Shown here: positions 22,372 through 34,372 of the stretch, piece after piece | Layout: every line of letters begins with the position of its first letter | How positions within the stretch are numbered: position 1 is the first letter of the stretch | From: Atherinomorus stipes | Taxonomy: Eukaryota; Chordata; Actinopteri; Atheriniformes; Atherinidae | Length of the DNA stretch: 64,000 bases | Direction: 5' to 3' | Assembly (NCBI GenBank): GCA_023101725.1 | Contig: JALJCO010003873.1 | Coordinates: 79,501 to 143,500, forward strand | Position numbers and translations under genes: made by a program | Notes under the pieces: generated by a model | The model's input: only the letters and a program-made list of their open reading frames with translations | The model's database searches: none | What the model was told of the DNA's origin: nothing

Positions 22372-25300
22372 AATTTTAAGTAAATAGACATGATTTGTAG
22401 GTTTTATGGAATAATTGTGTTGAATTTCCATAATATAATGACACTAAAAGTATCAGTATAAAAAAAAAAAAAAATCTATTTCTTTTGTCATTAGCGTGGA
22501 AATTAGGGGCTTTTTTTTTCCACTTTATTTTCCACAAATGTTCAAATTGTTAAAAATCGTTCAACCTTTTTTTATACTGTTAAGTTCCACTGGAGAAAAT
22601 CTGATCTAAAAAAGTGAATCAATCCTCTTTTAGCAAGTTTTTTTTTTTTTCATTTTCAAAACCTAAAAATAGAAACAAAACTGTGATTCCTTTAAATTGT
22701 TCTAAAGTAGGCCTAATGTTTATAAGAAAATATAAGATAGATAAACATTTGCAGCTCTAAATGAATTTTATTTAGCTGGATGAGGTGAAAAATGGCTTAT
22801 TGGATTGTAAAGGTTGCAGACCCCCATTCTAACTGAAAGATGCTCCATTTTTTGGTTTTACAACAGCATATTGAACATTTTAAAGAGGTATATCCTCTCA
22901 ATACTTACTTTCATTTTTATAAAAACACTTCTTTATGTGAATACTTCCCCCCCCTCAGGAAATAAAGTGTTTTTTCTTGCTGTATCCTGAGGTTCTGTCT
23001 GGCTTTTCTCTTGTTTCTGCAGGTGACATGACTCACAAAACACATTTCACTTTTCATTTAGCGGCAGCAACACTGTCCTTACGTCCTGTAAAACCTGCGA
23101 TGCGTTCAGTGCCACATATGTGTTGGCAGATACTCTAACTTGAGTGGAACTGATTCAATCTGCACACAGACAAAGCCGCCCTTAGGAGGAGCTGCTCGGC
23201 GGGCACAAATTTCATCAGCTCCCACGAAACATCAGCAGGAGGACCAAAAACATGTAGTTCAGGAAGAAACAACACAAGTTTGCTTCGTAATCACAACTCA
23301 GGTTAGTAAAGCTGAGGCAACAAGTTCTGTAACACCACAAAGATCCCTACATTATAGAGTTTAATGAATATTCAAATAAATAAATGAAAATTCTGCTTAA
23401 TATTTAATGATGATGGCAGAGAGGAAGCTGTGTTGTATTAGCAGTTATTCATATCAGCAGAAAGCTGCAGGCAGCGATCTCTTCTTATGAAATATTAAAG
23501 AGGCTGACACTGCAAATCACTTACTATAACTAATGTAGATATAATCTCTTTAATTGCTCTATTTGTTTGTCACTTGTAAGAAAAAGCTTTGGATAATTAT
23601 CTTTAACATGATTGATTATTCATATTTCACCTCCTTACAACACCTGAGTAGCATTAACCTAATTATGCTTTCTCTTACAAATATGGAAACATTTGCTGAG
23701 CTTGTGTACGTGTAGAAGCATCCGCTGTTCGTGTTCGTTATTCAACTACCATCTATTAAATACTAAGTAGCAGCGAAGTTGTTTAAAAAGCAGCGTATGC
23801 AGTTTGTTTGCATAATATATGTGTGGTTCACATCTATGATGTTCAGGGGAGCAAAATAACGAGAAGAATAATGCAAATATGCAGATATAAAGGTACATTT
23901 ATGGATTACTTGCTTAATATAAAGTGTCATGCTGGCTGTGAAGAAGGAGCTTAAACTTCTGAGTTCACAAAAGGACAAAAATGATTTTGTTGTTTCATCA
24001 GTTTGTTTAGGTTTTTGTCGGAACAGGTCATGGGAAGTTGAATATTGCTTTGCTTTCAGTACTAACAGAGAGAGAGAGAGAGGGAGAGAGTACTGTGGTT
24101 AATAATGGATGAAAAAATGTGATATTGTGTTATCTAAGGGAAGCTCATATTTCAGAAGTCGTGGAACAGCTAAGATCATGATGTTCGGCACTTACACGGA
24201 GTAAAGAGTTGTTGCATGTGTTGCTGAGTGTGAAAGGCTGCAATTTAGTTATTTTTAAAACAACCCCCCAAAAAAATCGCACAGTTGTACTTAAATTAAA
24301 ACATGAGAGAACAGCAGACCAGCACATTAGAGGAAAATGACATCAAGCTGGAAATGGTCAAATATTCAGAGCAAAAATAACTTTTAGACTCACCGATGAA
24401 AAAATCCACCAGCCAAAATAAACTATTTTACACACAAACTTTTAGATACGTTATTCCTATGATGCGTTATTATGTTGGATGCAAACGGAAACCAGAAGTT
24501 ACAGCAACATCAAAACAGGAACAAGAAAAAAATGTTGTGTTCAATAAGTTGATCATTTCTGAGTTTATTCATGTAAACCTCCCAATCAGACTCCTCGTTC
24601 TCCACTCCTGATGCTTTCACACAGTTCATGAGGTCTGGCCTCCTGCTCAGACAGTCCTGCAGCATTCCAGCCCGGTGGGATCGTGCTCCAGAGAAAACTG
24701 GACCATCAGAACCTCTGACAGCGTTTCCCATCGTGTTTTACTTGTTTCACCGTGTTGAACCGCTTTCACATCTTCTGCTGCTTAAATGGAAGGAAAACAT
24801 CTGCAGGTGGAAAGATGCTTTCACAAAACAAAGTATGAGTCTGTCAGAGCCGAGTTGATCAGGAAAGGATAAAGTTAATGATAAAGTGATGGTTTGCAGT
24901 GATACAGTAGGTTTTTGCTGCACTGGATAATAACAGTAAAGCAGTTTGACAGTGACGTGCTTTTGCTGCCTGGAGCAGCTGAACAGAATCAGATCTACTG
25001 GAAGTTGTTGGGGAATGATTTTAACACGCGGTTATCTACTGAGCTTTAAGAAAGGCCGAACATCAACATTATTGATCAAACTGGAACAACATGCTGTCAG
25101 ATCTGAGCGGATGACAGTGAAAACTCCACCCGCCCGACTCGCTCCTCAGTCGCCTGGGCAGTGAATGGAGCGGACCCCGTCATAGTGCAGCCGGTTTCCT
25201 ACGACGCCTCCAAAGCTTCTCACTGAACTTTCTGGCTGCTGTAAATCTGCAGGTTTACTCTCCAGTCCGCTGAGCGTTCTTCTGGAAGCCTCCTGCTAAC

Positions 25301-25540
25301 AGCGTTCACGCTTAACCAGCCTGAGCTACACGCTAGCTGTTAGCAAACGGGAGTAACGTAGCGCGCGATCTCATGTCACGAGTGCGTATTTGTGTACATG
25401 CTCGTCCTTCAGACAGCGGAGGAGAAGAAATCCACCATTGAAACGAAGATTTTAAAACGAAACTAATTTGATAGAAACAGTTACTCACCGTGGGGCGCGT
25501 AGCCCTCTGACATCTACTCGCTAAATGGAAAATTTAGTCG
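22372..25540. other. No recognised gene; AT-rich, then a CpG-richer patch
   Basis: Low-complexity T- and A-runs at 22450-22660, and unique-looking sequence after. About 25130-25560 is richer in GC and CpG (GTAGCGCGCGATC), with no exon that I can support. Confidence 0.4.
24068..24090. repeat. (GA)n microsatellite
   Basis: About eleven GA units with one G interruption. Confidence 0.9.
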
Positions 25541-26147
25541 CATTTGGCGCCTGGTGAGTGATAATATCGGACCCCGTCTGTTCCCTTGTCAGGTCACCCA
25601 AGTACATACATGTTTCTGTAAAAAACCACACTCAGGCCACATCCACACCAGCCTCTTTGATCTGGATCAGGGTCCGTTTGCTGGGAAAGTCCGCTTCGTC
25701 TGGGCTGTCGTGAATGTACAAACAGACTCTTATTCGGACCAAACAAGTGGACTCGGTCCGCCTACAAACGCAGGTCTGGACCAGCATAGCATTGTGGGTA
25801 ATTTTATGATTTATATTATAAGCGTTGGACATAGTTGGTAAACGACTAAAACAAACGCGTGTCGGACTTCTTTAGAAACGGCTCATGGTCAAACAAACAA
25901 ACTATGGCAGCGTTATATAAAACACATGACCTGCTTGGAAGACGTGGAGCTCAGGAGACGAGACTCTGGTTCAGGGGACCACCCTCACCCACCAGCTGGG
26001 CTGGACCAAGTCTAGCGGCCCATCCTGGTCTGGATGCACAAAAACCGGTACGGTTTGGGTCAATGAGGCCGTTTACAAACACACCAAAAATCTGATCATC
26101 ACCTGATATGTGGAGATAGCTGACGTAGTCATGCAGACAAATAAAGA
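25541..26147. other. Probable degenerate MITE, ends not resolved
   Basis: Phrases such as GGACCAAACAAGTGGACT and CAATGAGGCCGTTTACAAAC resemble known teleost MITE interiors, but I could not pair terminal repeats. Confidence 0.3.
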
Positions 26148-26660
26148 TTATTCATGCCCTCCAGTTAAAGAAAAGGCTAAATTCACAATCATAATTCAAA
26201 TAACAAGAAACTAAAGAAACTAATAATAAATAAAAATTTACTAAATTATAATTTAGTGAAATAAAATATTGTTTTTAAATTGTAGTTGGAAATAATCTTT
26301 AAAAAAAATAAATAAATAAAACTGTCCCAGACACACTAGAGCACCTTTCCTGTGAAATGTGGACCGAAACACCTGCCAACAGGTGCAGACGTCTGATTGG
26401 ACGTTACAGAAAACACCTGATTGCAGTGATTGTCTCAGAATATTGCTAAACAACATTTGTTTGCCTCAGAGCCCCATCATGCTTGTTTACATGTTTTATT
26501 TTTGTGTTTGTTTTTAATATTTCTGTTGAACCACAATTCAAAATCAATGTCATGATTTTCATAGAATTTCTATTTATCATTATTTTTGTCAATTTCAACT
26601 TATTTCACTGACAGCTGATTTTTTTCCTTCTTTATTTGGTGTCAATCTTGAGCACGACTG
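26148..26660 (+). repeat. Dispersed repeat, copy 1 of 2
   Basis: Matches 28407-28880 in the same orientation with small indels. Shared landmarks: TTCAAATAACAAGAAACTAA, GTGCAGACGTCTGATTGGAC, GAGCCCCATCATGCTTGTTT and ATCAATGTCATGATTTTCAT. Copy 1 has an extra stretch at about 26430-26462. Non-coding. Family unknown. Confidence 0.9.
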
Positions 26661-28105
26661 TAAACTTATATTGTGAGAAATCGGATTATATGCAGATAGG
26701 AGTAGTGTGAACTTCTTTGTAAAAATAGGAGGAGAAAGCTGGAAGTCCAGATGCTGCGTCCTTCCAATGCCACACAATGTTAACCCTTTAAAAGCTGCAG
26801 CAGAAATGGTCCGTGTGCCTTCACTGTTATTTTTGTGCATCCTGCTGCTGTTTCTGGGAAAATCCTCAACTGTTTCATATTTCTATAAGCTGTACAACTA
26901 AAAAAAAAAAAAAAAAAAAAAAAGGTTACGAGCCTCAATGGACACTAATTCCTCATAAAACTTTTGAAATTTTGCCATAAGTACACAAAAATGGGAAATG
27001 TTTTCATCACATCTTGCTAAATGAACACATAAAGCATTTCTACTGTCATGACCCGACTCAGCTCTGGGAAAAGACGCGTGACAAAGACATCTACAGACAG
27101 GTGTTCAAAATGGAAATCTGGTGAGGATGAGGTACCAAGTGTTGGGGTTAGCCAAGCTGCTGAAGGAATGCAACACAACATCTACAGATCAACTCAATGC
27201 CAGCAGCTGAAGGGAAGAGTTAAACAAAAGCTAAAAACAGTCATTCTTTACACTTCATAGGTTTTTGCAACCATTTTCTGATCGCTTATTTGATTCATCT
27301 GATGGAGTATTTCCAGGTAATTTAAATATCTATTATATAAATAAAAAGGTTATGGATGATTGAAAGACTGAGACAAAATTGAAAATTCATCCCTGCATGT
27401 TTTATCCGTCCTGGCTTTATGTTGCAGTTGAGTCAAATTATTAAATACTTTATTCCTGGTTGTGTACCGGGACTTTTGTTAGAGGAAGAATGCTTTTGTT
27501 GAATAAGAAAAGAAAATGCCAGAATGTTTCTGTGTCTTTATGAATCAGTCTCATTGTGTTTTCCATCTTTCACCCATATAGAAAAAGAAAGATGAAATCT
27601 AGGAGTGCGTTTCTTGCTCTCAAACATCACAAGTATCCTTGTGTGTAAAGCTTTAAGATTTGTGTATTTTCTTTATGTGCATGAGTGTGTCTGCCTGACA
27701 CGACAGCCCATTTAATCTCATCCTCACGTCCTGGTGTGGAGAAATCAAACAAACCCTAAAATGTCACCAACACACATGCAAAAGTGAAGCACCCTCGCTG
27801 CCGTTGAAGTCAGGCAAGAAGCAGGGAATTAAGATTCCAGATGCATGCTGGGCAAGACGTGCGTGAGGGAGACCGGAGCAGCCGGGGTCAGCGGCTGCAG
27901 AGAGGAGCCATGCATCAGGCACGGAGAAAGACAGAAAGAAGACAGAGAAGAGAAGAAGAGGAAGACCTACAACATGTTCACATGTTACAAGCATCCAGTT
28001 TACTTATGGGAGACGGAAAACAAGTTAGCCAAGCTGCAGTTTCACAAATAAATAAACACCTCTAAAACTCTGTACTACCATTACAAAGCAAAGCAAAACT
28101 GAATT
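26661..28105. other. No recognised feature
   Basis: Contains an A-run at about 26901-26923. Overlapping small ORFs near 27845-28065 are Arg/Glu-rich and unconvincing. Confidence 0.4.
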
Positions 28106-28109
28106 GATT

Positions 28110-29267
28110 GTGACGTTCATGAACAAATCGATTCTTTTGAACGGTTCTTTTAAATGAACGATAAGAACCGAATCTCAGTTGTGAGCCGTTCTAGTCTGAT
28201 GTCCGGCACGTGTCATTGGTGTGAACGCATATATGGGCAGAAAGAAAGCAAACTTACAAACGCTGTCAGTTCCAACACATTCACTAAAATTTGCATAGAT
28301 GTAGCTCTATTTTTATTTAGATTTTTTTGTGTTTCTGTATTTTTACTGCAATTTTTTAAAAGACAAATCTTATATAATATGGCCATTTTATATAGAAACA
28401 GTCACCCTTCAAAATATTCACGCGCTCCACTTAAAGAAAAGGCTAAATTGACAGCAGAAATTCAAATAACAAGAAACTAAAGAAACTAATAATAAATAAA
28501 AATTTACAAAATTGTGATTTAGTGATATAGAATATTGCTTTTGAATTGTGGTAGGAAATAATAATTTTAAAAAAGAGCGTCTTTCCCATGAACATGGACA
28601 AACATACCTGTCAACAGGTGCAGACGTCTGATTGGACGTCACAGAAAACACCTGATTGCAGTGATGTTAGCTTCAGAGCCCCATCATGCTTGTTTACTTG
28701 TTTTATTTTTTGTGTTTTTGTTTATAATATTTCTGTTTAACCACAATTCAAAATCAATGTCATGATTTTCATAGAATATTTATTTATTATTACTTTAGTC
28801 ATTTTTATCTTATTTCACTGACAGCTGATTTTTCCTACTTAAATCCGACATATGAATAATTTTGCGGACGACTGTATGTATAATTTTTCATTAGCCTTTA
28901 TTATTATTATATAGTGTGAGTTATTTGCAATACTGAAACGTTCTTATGTGGAACATTTATGGAGTAAAATTGTTTTGCATGGAAACGTATTTTAGTCAGT
29001 TCAGTTTTTGTTGCGCCGCAGATTTCTGGTGAGTAAAAATCCAAAACAGTGATCTCGCTGTCAAAGCACGGGAACGTTGAGCCACATTATAAAACAGTCA
29101 CAATGAAAACACGAGCCAAATGAAAATCACGCTTCACAATTAAGAATATTCACCTCCAAGTATATTACTGTTTCACTGATTTCTAAAATAAAAAACAAGA
29201 AGCCAGTGTTTGGAACGGCTCTTTAAAAGGAACGGCTCCCCCCAAAGACATAAATCCATCTCTAACT
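28110..29267. mobile_element. Candidate hAT MITE containing repeat copy 2
   Basis: The left part has TTTTGAACGGTTCTTTTAA and the right part has the inverse-type AACGGCTCTTTAAAAGGAAC and GGCTCCCCCC, ending ATCCATCTCTA. This GAGCCGTTC motif recurs in a common teleost hAT family. The left end is not a clear TAGAGATG and the flanking octamers ACTGAATT/ACTGATTA only partly agree. Confidence 0.4.
28407..28880 (+). repeat. Dispersed repeat, copy 2 of 2
   Basis: Direct copy of 26148-26660, about 2.26 kb downstream. It lies inside the candidate hAT MITE, so copy 1 may be a fragment of the same family. Confidence 0.9.
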
Positions 29268-30799
29268 GATTAAAAACACGTCAGCATTACTAATACACAG
29301 GATATACCTCCAGTACAACTTGCTCTTTTTAGCCTTTTTTACTTATTCTTGTTATCTAATTATTTATTTGTGTATTATTTGCTCTTGATTAACTAAATTA
29401 GTTAAAACAGAATAAATATTCAGTTTGATTAAGTAAAAAAAGATCAAATAAAGCTATCTTCTCATGGAGATGTAAGTAACGGGGACTACTCTGATACTTT
29501 CTAATGCACTTTTGACTCATCATGTTCACTATAATGATGATGTCATCCTGTAAATGGCTTTCCATGGAATTTGTTGACTATGGAAACAATCATTTATTTT
29601 GCATATTAAACGTATTGGTGGCTCTGAACAACATCACTGCTAACTACGACATTTTCTGCATCATCTGTGTGAAAGAAGCTCAACATACAGCTCACATGTC
29701 TACAACAGAGGAGGAGACTAAACTCCAATTATGACTATCAGTTTAATTGGAAAACGTGAGATAAAGCTGTAAAATTGTGTCAGAAATGCTACAACGCTCT
29801 GCTCGTAGCCTGTTAGTGCAGACTACAGACAGGTGACTAATTTAGAAATGTAATTGGATTTTTACTTTTAAACAGTAGTCAGTAATTATCCGTGCTGTCA
29901 TTCAATTCACGTGTGCATGAAAAACAAAATGAATGTATACAATTTGCTCAAAAGTTTATCTCCACTGGTAGAATTTGTGTTTGGATAAGGACATCTACCA
30001 TCATTTATCATTCACACCCTCTGAAAAATGCCCAAGGAAATCACAAATTTCAGGGTTTGTAGGGGAGACGTGATGTCACACTTTCTACATTCTTATATAT
30101 TTCTTGGAATGAAAACATCATATAAAATAAAAATGTGCATCAAAGACCAAAGGCCCAACTCCGACTCTTATTTTCACCCCTTCCTCTAGCCCTCCCCCTT
30201 AGCAGGTCCATCAGCAACAGCACGCCGACGCATAAAAGTTAAAGCAAGAGCAAAACAACCAACAAAGATCATCCAAAGATCATAGAAGCATCATCTATCA
30301 GCAGTCCGACGGAGCAAACGCATGAAGGAACAGCTGGTAAGGTTCATTGTGTCTGATTATCAGAGAGGTGGTGGAAGCTCAGGTGCAGAGCTGGAGCAGC
30401 GATCGTACACCTGCACCAGGACAGGCCGACTGCAGGGCAAGCCGAGCGGCTGCCAGCGTCTTCCTTCTTTCCAGTTCAGCATGGTAACGTTCTCATTTCC
30501 ATACCGGGCAGAGAGCAGCACAGCCCGGAGCCATCAGACAGGATCTCCGTCTCCTCTGCTGCCGGCAGCATGCCGTCCTTGTCCCGGCATCTACAGATAA
30601 ACATGTGCCCGGTCTGCTGCAGAAAGCTGGAAAAGTTTCTTGTGAGCAGGACAGATGTGATGCTTCTCCACCTGAGACGCCCCCCCCCCCCCCGGCCACC
30701 ATGTCAGCTTCCAGAAAACGAGCTTCTCTGTACGAGTTTCTGGGAATCTTTGATGTTTGACCTTTATTATATCATCAAACCCTGAATCTAAGATCAGCA
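29268..30799. other. No recognised feature
   Basis: Unique-looking. The C-run at about 30681-30693 is low-complexity. A 92-codon open frame at 30322-30600 has no domain I recognise. Confidence 0.4.
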
Positions 30800-31560
30800 T
30801 ATTAGTCTAAGGATGCACGAGATTTGGAATTTTGGCCAATATCCGACATGCCGATATTTTACTGATGTCAATACTGACATTAAAGGGAAACTCAGTAACT
30901 TTTTTACCTCAATAAATGCTTTTCGGAATCCCCGTGGGGCTAAACAAAGTGTTCACGGAGCGATTCAATGTGCCCCCCCCTCCCGCCGGGGCCTCTGGCC
31001 TGCGAGCAGCTAAATACAACTTTGCCTGCGCCGACCCGAGCAGAACTTGCGACAACAGAAACCGCTGTACGGTACTCAGGTCCCCTATCTACCGAGCTGC
31101 TTCCAGCTCTGATCTGAACCAGACTACCAGCTCTGATTCAAAGAAAACATTTCTTTATCTTCCACCACCTAAACACGGCTCCTGGCTCTCATAACCAACT
31201 CTTTGCTGGACCAGAGTGATTCACGTAGCTGCGCTGTCTGGGCGCCGGGTGAAGCATCACTGCTTCAGGCTCAATAATCACTTGTCACGTCCGCAAAAAG
31301 TAAATAAAAGTTCGTATTCTTACCTGCTACTCGCCAACACCAGAGAAAAATATAATCCACGGCATATTTACCCGCAAATCGCGGGTAAAACGTCCCGTTT
31401 CAGAAGAGACAGGACTTTGCTTTGAGCAGAGGGAGACGTGGTGCTGCTACCAACGTAGCAACGTAGCATCAACAAGCTAGTAAACGCTTAGAAATATATC
31501 CAGGAATCAAAATGGAGGAAAGACAGGTAGAGAAGCCGTCTGCGTGCTGTGGGGGTGTAA

Positions 31561-32148
31561 GGCCTGGGATATACTTGCTGTGGACGCAAACGTTCACGCA
31601 AGCGGTCTGCGTCGTCTGTGAATATACTTGCTGCAGCACTTCGCGGCCGAAACGCTCAATACCGGAGGCCACCGGTAGGAGGAGTACACAGCACTTCATG
31701 AGAATGTAAAAAGGTCAGTCTGCCGGTCAGATTGTTTTGCCGGGGCATACGTGAACGACCCAGGTGTATGTGGAAAATGGACAATGTTATTGCTCTCGAA
31801 GAAGAAACGATCATTTTACTTTTGCTACTGCGAAAGAAAAAGAGGTCGCTGTGCAACGGGGAAGAAATATCATATAAGTGTCTGTAGTTTCGGACCAGGT
31901 CCGAGAGACGCTCTTCAAAACTACTCGCCGACGCCATTGTGTTCGCCATTGTGTTTACCTCTGACCTCATGTTCACGCTTTTTGTACGCACGAGCACCTC
32001 TAGCGTTCAAGTCAATATTGCACCACGCGCATGCGGCACGTTACCTCGCGTCAACGCGAGCGACCTACGTGCCGTAGGTACGCTGGGAGCGCGTGGGCGC
32101 CATGATGCGTACGCGGACGCGTCGCCAACAGCAAGTGTATCCCAGGCC
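31561..32148 (+). mobile_element. PIF/Harbinger-like element, 588 bp
   Basis: TIRs GGCCTGGGATATACTTGCTG (left) and GGCCTGGGATACACTTGCTG (reverse complement of right), extending to TGTNGRCGC. A 3-bp duplication TAA lies at 31558-31560 and 32149-32151, the size and sequence expected of PIF/Harbinger. Copy 2 of the host element (62354-63094) reads GGGGTGTAGGGGGGGTTG without the insert, an empty site. It carries a short leucine/lysine-rich coding remnant. Confidence 0.88.
31777..31887 (+). pseudogene. Possible Harbinger transposase N-terminus
   Basis: A 36-codon frame, MDNVIALEEETIILLLLLRK then KKRSLCNGEEISYKCL and a stop. A run of hydrophobic residues followed by a basic run near the N-terminus resembles many fish HARBI1-like nucleases. 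No downstream DDE domain exists within the 588-bp element. Similarity is compositional, so this is a weak call. Confidence 0.4.
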
Positions 32149-32295
32149 TAAGGGGGGGTTGAACTTTACGACAGTGAAAGGACGCCACTAGGGGGAGCCC
32201 CGAGCTGAAGTTACTGAGTTCTGCTTTAAAGCTGAAAAAAATAAACAATCATTGCAAACAGCAGTTTTGTTTTATGTTTCCGACACTTTGAAAAA

Positions 32296-32725
32296 TAGGG
32301 GTGGGAAAAAATATCAGTACACTGAAAGATTATGATATTTTCATATGACGATATCAAAGTGATATTTAAAAACGTGGTATCAATCAACTTTTTTTTTTTA
32401 CAAAATCTCACAAGATTTCATCGTTCTGTAACAGAATCTCACAATATTTCGTGAATTCACGTGAGATTTCATAACAGAACAATGAAATATCGTGAGATTT
32501 CGTTAGTAAACTAGATCAATACCGTGTTTTTAAATGTCAGTAAATCAGCATATGAAAATATCGCCTAATTTTCATGAATTCTCATGGGATTTCGTAGCAG
32601 AACGATGAAATGTTGCGAGATTTCATTAGTAAAATAGATCGATACCGCGTTTCAAAATGTCAATATGATATCAGCATATGAAAACATTGCGATATTTCAG
32701 TGTATTAATATTTTTCCCAGCCCTA
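32296..32725. mobile_element. Palindromic MITE inside hAT, 30.8-kb copy
   Basis: Termini TAGGGGTGGGAAAAAATATC and, as reverse complement of the right, TAGGGCTGGGAAAAATATTA. The body is a long imperfect palindrome made of repeated ATTTCRTYGTTCTGTTACGA, GAAATMTCGYGAGATTT and AGTAAANTAGATCRATACCG phrases. Shorter relatives occur at the same host position in the hAT copies at 37269 and 51494. No clear TSD. Confidence 0.8.
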
Positions 32726-32906
32726 GTCTCTGTAAAAAAAAAAGTTTTTGAGGAAGAAGAGGAAGAATTATTTTGGTTTTGTTTTTTTTACTTTAGAAAC
32801 TGCGGGCTGATTGGTTAAATATCGGTTAAATATAAAGTTCAGTTTTAAGGCCGATATAGGCCGATACTAAAGGGGGGTGATTATATTGTGCATCCCTATC
32901 TTAGTC

Positions 32907-33920
32907 CATATTTAGAGTTGAACAGTCGCAGTAAGTCGGACGATAAAAAGAGAAGCTTTAAAGTGGAAATGAAACGGTAAACCGAACTATTTCTTTTTTT
33001 ATTAGACTGAATCCAGGTCTTATCAAAAATTATATAACAAACCTGCAAAATATATGAAAACGTAGCAGGTTTTTATGTTTTTATAGTCGGGGAAGAAGGC
33101 AAGCAAACATGCCAACATGACTTGACCCTTAAAAAACGGATCGGCCGCAGGAAGTTCCCTGTTAGCATAATCGGGTTTAGCCCCCCCCCCCCCCGCACAA
33201 CACAGCCGGGGGAGGCAGAAGGTTGGCTCCTCTCATGGTTCATATCTGAGTAGCTTTTAGCTTCAGCTCATCCATCAGGGAACTGTTGCTCCACACAAAG
33301 AGCACTCATGTCCTCTGCAGGATCGGCACTGACCGCCCATAAGTGCTTCACACGACCCCCACTTACAAAAATAAATGTAGCCTCTTTAAAAAGCAGTGCA
33401 ACACCGTAAGAAAACACCTCCTCTACAGCGCGAGAGACTGAGCGTCACACAGAAACTGAGAACCTCAAGCTTCTGGTGCAAGAAGAGATTACAGTAACTA
33501 TGAAATAATGTGGCTAAAGTTGTTTTCCCCTCTGATTCCAGGTTTTCACTTAGTTTTGGGAAAATATGTGATGTTATGTGTGGTCCTGACAATATATGAT
33601 GTAAAAGTACGGAAACATCTTCCAGAGGAACTGAAAGTCCAAACGTATGTCATTCAGTTTAAAAAAATAATAGAAATGGTATCATTTATTTATTTATTCA
33701 TCTATTTATTATTTTATGGTTAGTGTGAGAAATGGAATGAGAGAGGGGCTGCAGGAATAAATGTTATCACCCCATCCTGCTTCTTTTCAGACTTCAGAAT
33801 TGCTTTTTTTGTTGTTTTTCTTCACTATTCTGTTGTTTTATTTATATTATTATTATTAATTGGTTAAAATAAAAAATATAGATTTTCAAAGTAAATCATA
33901 TCAAACTGAGTTCATATATT
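32907..33920. other. No recognised feature
   Basis: A C-run at about 33181-33194. Otherwise unique-looking and increasingly AT-rich. Confidence 0.4.
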
Positions 33921-34176
33921 TTGCCCACGAGGTAATATTTAGCTAATTTTTAAACTTGACTGTTGATTTTTTTCTCATAAATGTTCCCCGTCTAAACTGT
34001 AATTGTTCTTTTTTTTCAGTATTTTTTTGTTTTATTGTTGATATTACATTTGTTTGAATTAATATATGTATATATCTTTATCTATATCAATATATTTTTC
34101 TCAAATGAGGTAATTTTTAAACTTGACAGTCTATTTTTTTCCTCATAAAAGTTATCCATCTAAGCTGTAATTGTTA

Positions 34177-34266
<90 letters not shown>

Positions 34267-34372
34267 AAATTGATTAAATATATTTTGCCTATATGAGGTT
34301 ATATTTAGCTAATTTTGAAACTTGGCGGCTGAATTTGTCTCATAAAAGTTCCCCGTCTAAACTGTAATTGTT
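33921..34372 (+). repeat. Three-copy tandem repeat with embedded (TA)n
   Basis: Three diverged copies of a unit containing TTTTTAAACTTGACTG-like, CTCATAAAAGTTCCCCGTCT and AAACTGTAATTGTT phrases. CTGTAATTGTT starts at 33997, 34165 and 34362, so spacing is 168 and 197 bp. A TA-rich stretch separates units 1 and 2 and a long pure (TA)n separates units 2 and 3. Confidence 0.85.
34178..34259. repeat. (TA)n microsatellite, ~41 units
   Basis: Uninterrupted AT dinucleotides over about 82 bp, lying in the second spacer of the 168-197-bp tandem repeat. Length is likely polymorphic and assembly-sensitive. Confidence 0.97.

Larger units (their letters stand above)
30884..32225. mobile_element. TTAA-target MITE, copy 1, interrupted
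   Basis: TTAA at 30880-30883 and 32226-32229. Termini: AGGGAAACTCAGTAACTT left, AGCAGAACTCAGTAACTT as reverse complement of the right. Removing the 588-bp Harbinger-like insert and its TAA leaves ~751 bp, close to the 741 bp of copy 2 at 62354-63094, with about 95% identity by eye. The hAT copies at 21868 and 39674 show the pre-insertion sequence ATATTAAAGCTGAAAA. An open frame from 30916 (92 codons) is shared by copy 2 but has no recognisable domain. Confidence 0.92.
30808..32898. mobile_element. hAT family 'TAGGGATGCAC', host of a nest
   Basis: The left end TAAGGATGCACGAGATT pairs with the reverse complement of the right end, TAGGGATGCACAATATA. Flanks TATTAGTC (30800-30807) and TCTTAGTC (32899-32906) agree at 7 of 8 positions, a near-intact hAT TSD. 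Inside lie a TTAA element (30884-32225), itself split by a Harbinger-like element (31561-32148), and a palindromic MITE (32296-32725). With inserts removed the core is only a few hundred bases, similar to the other copies in the window. No transposase. Confidence 0.9.

Noticed and set aside
25130..25560. CpG-richer patch as a promoter or CpG island
   Set aside because: Short, no adjacent exon, and next to probable MITE sequence.
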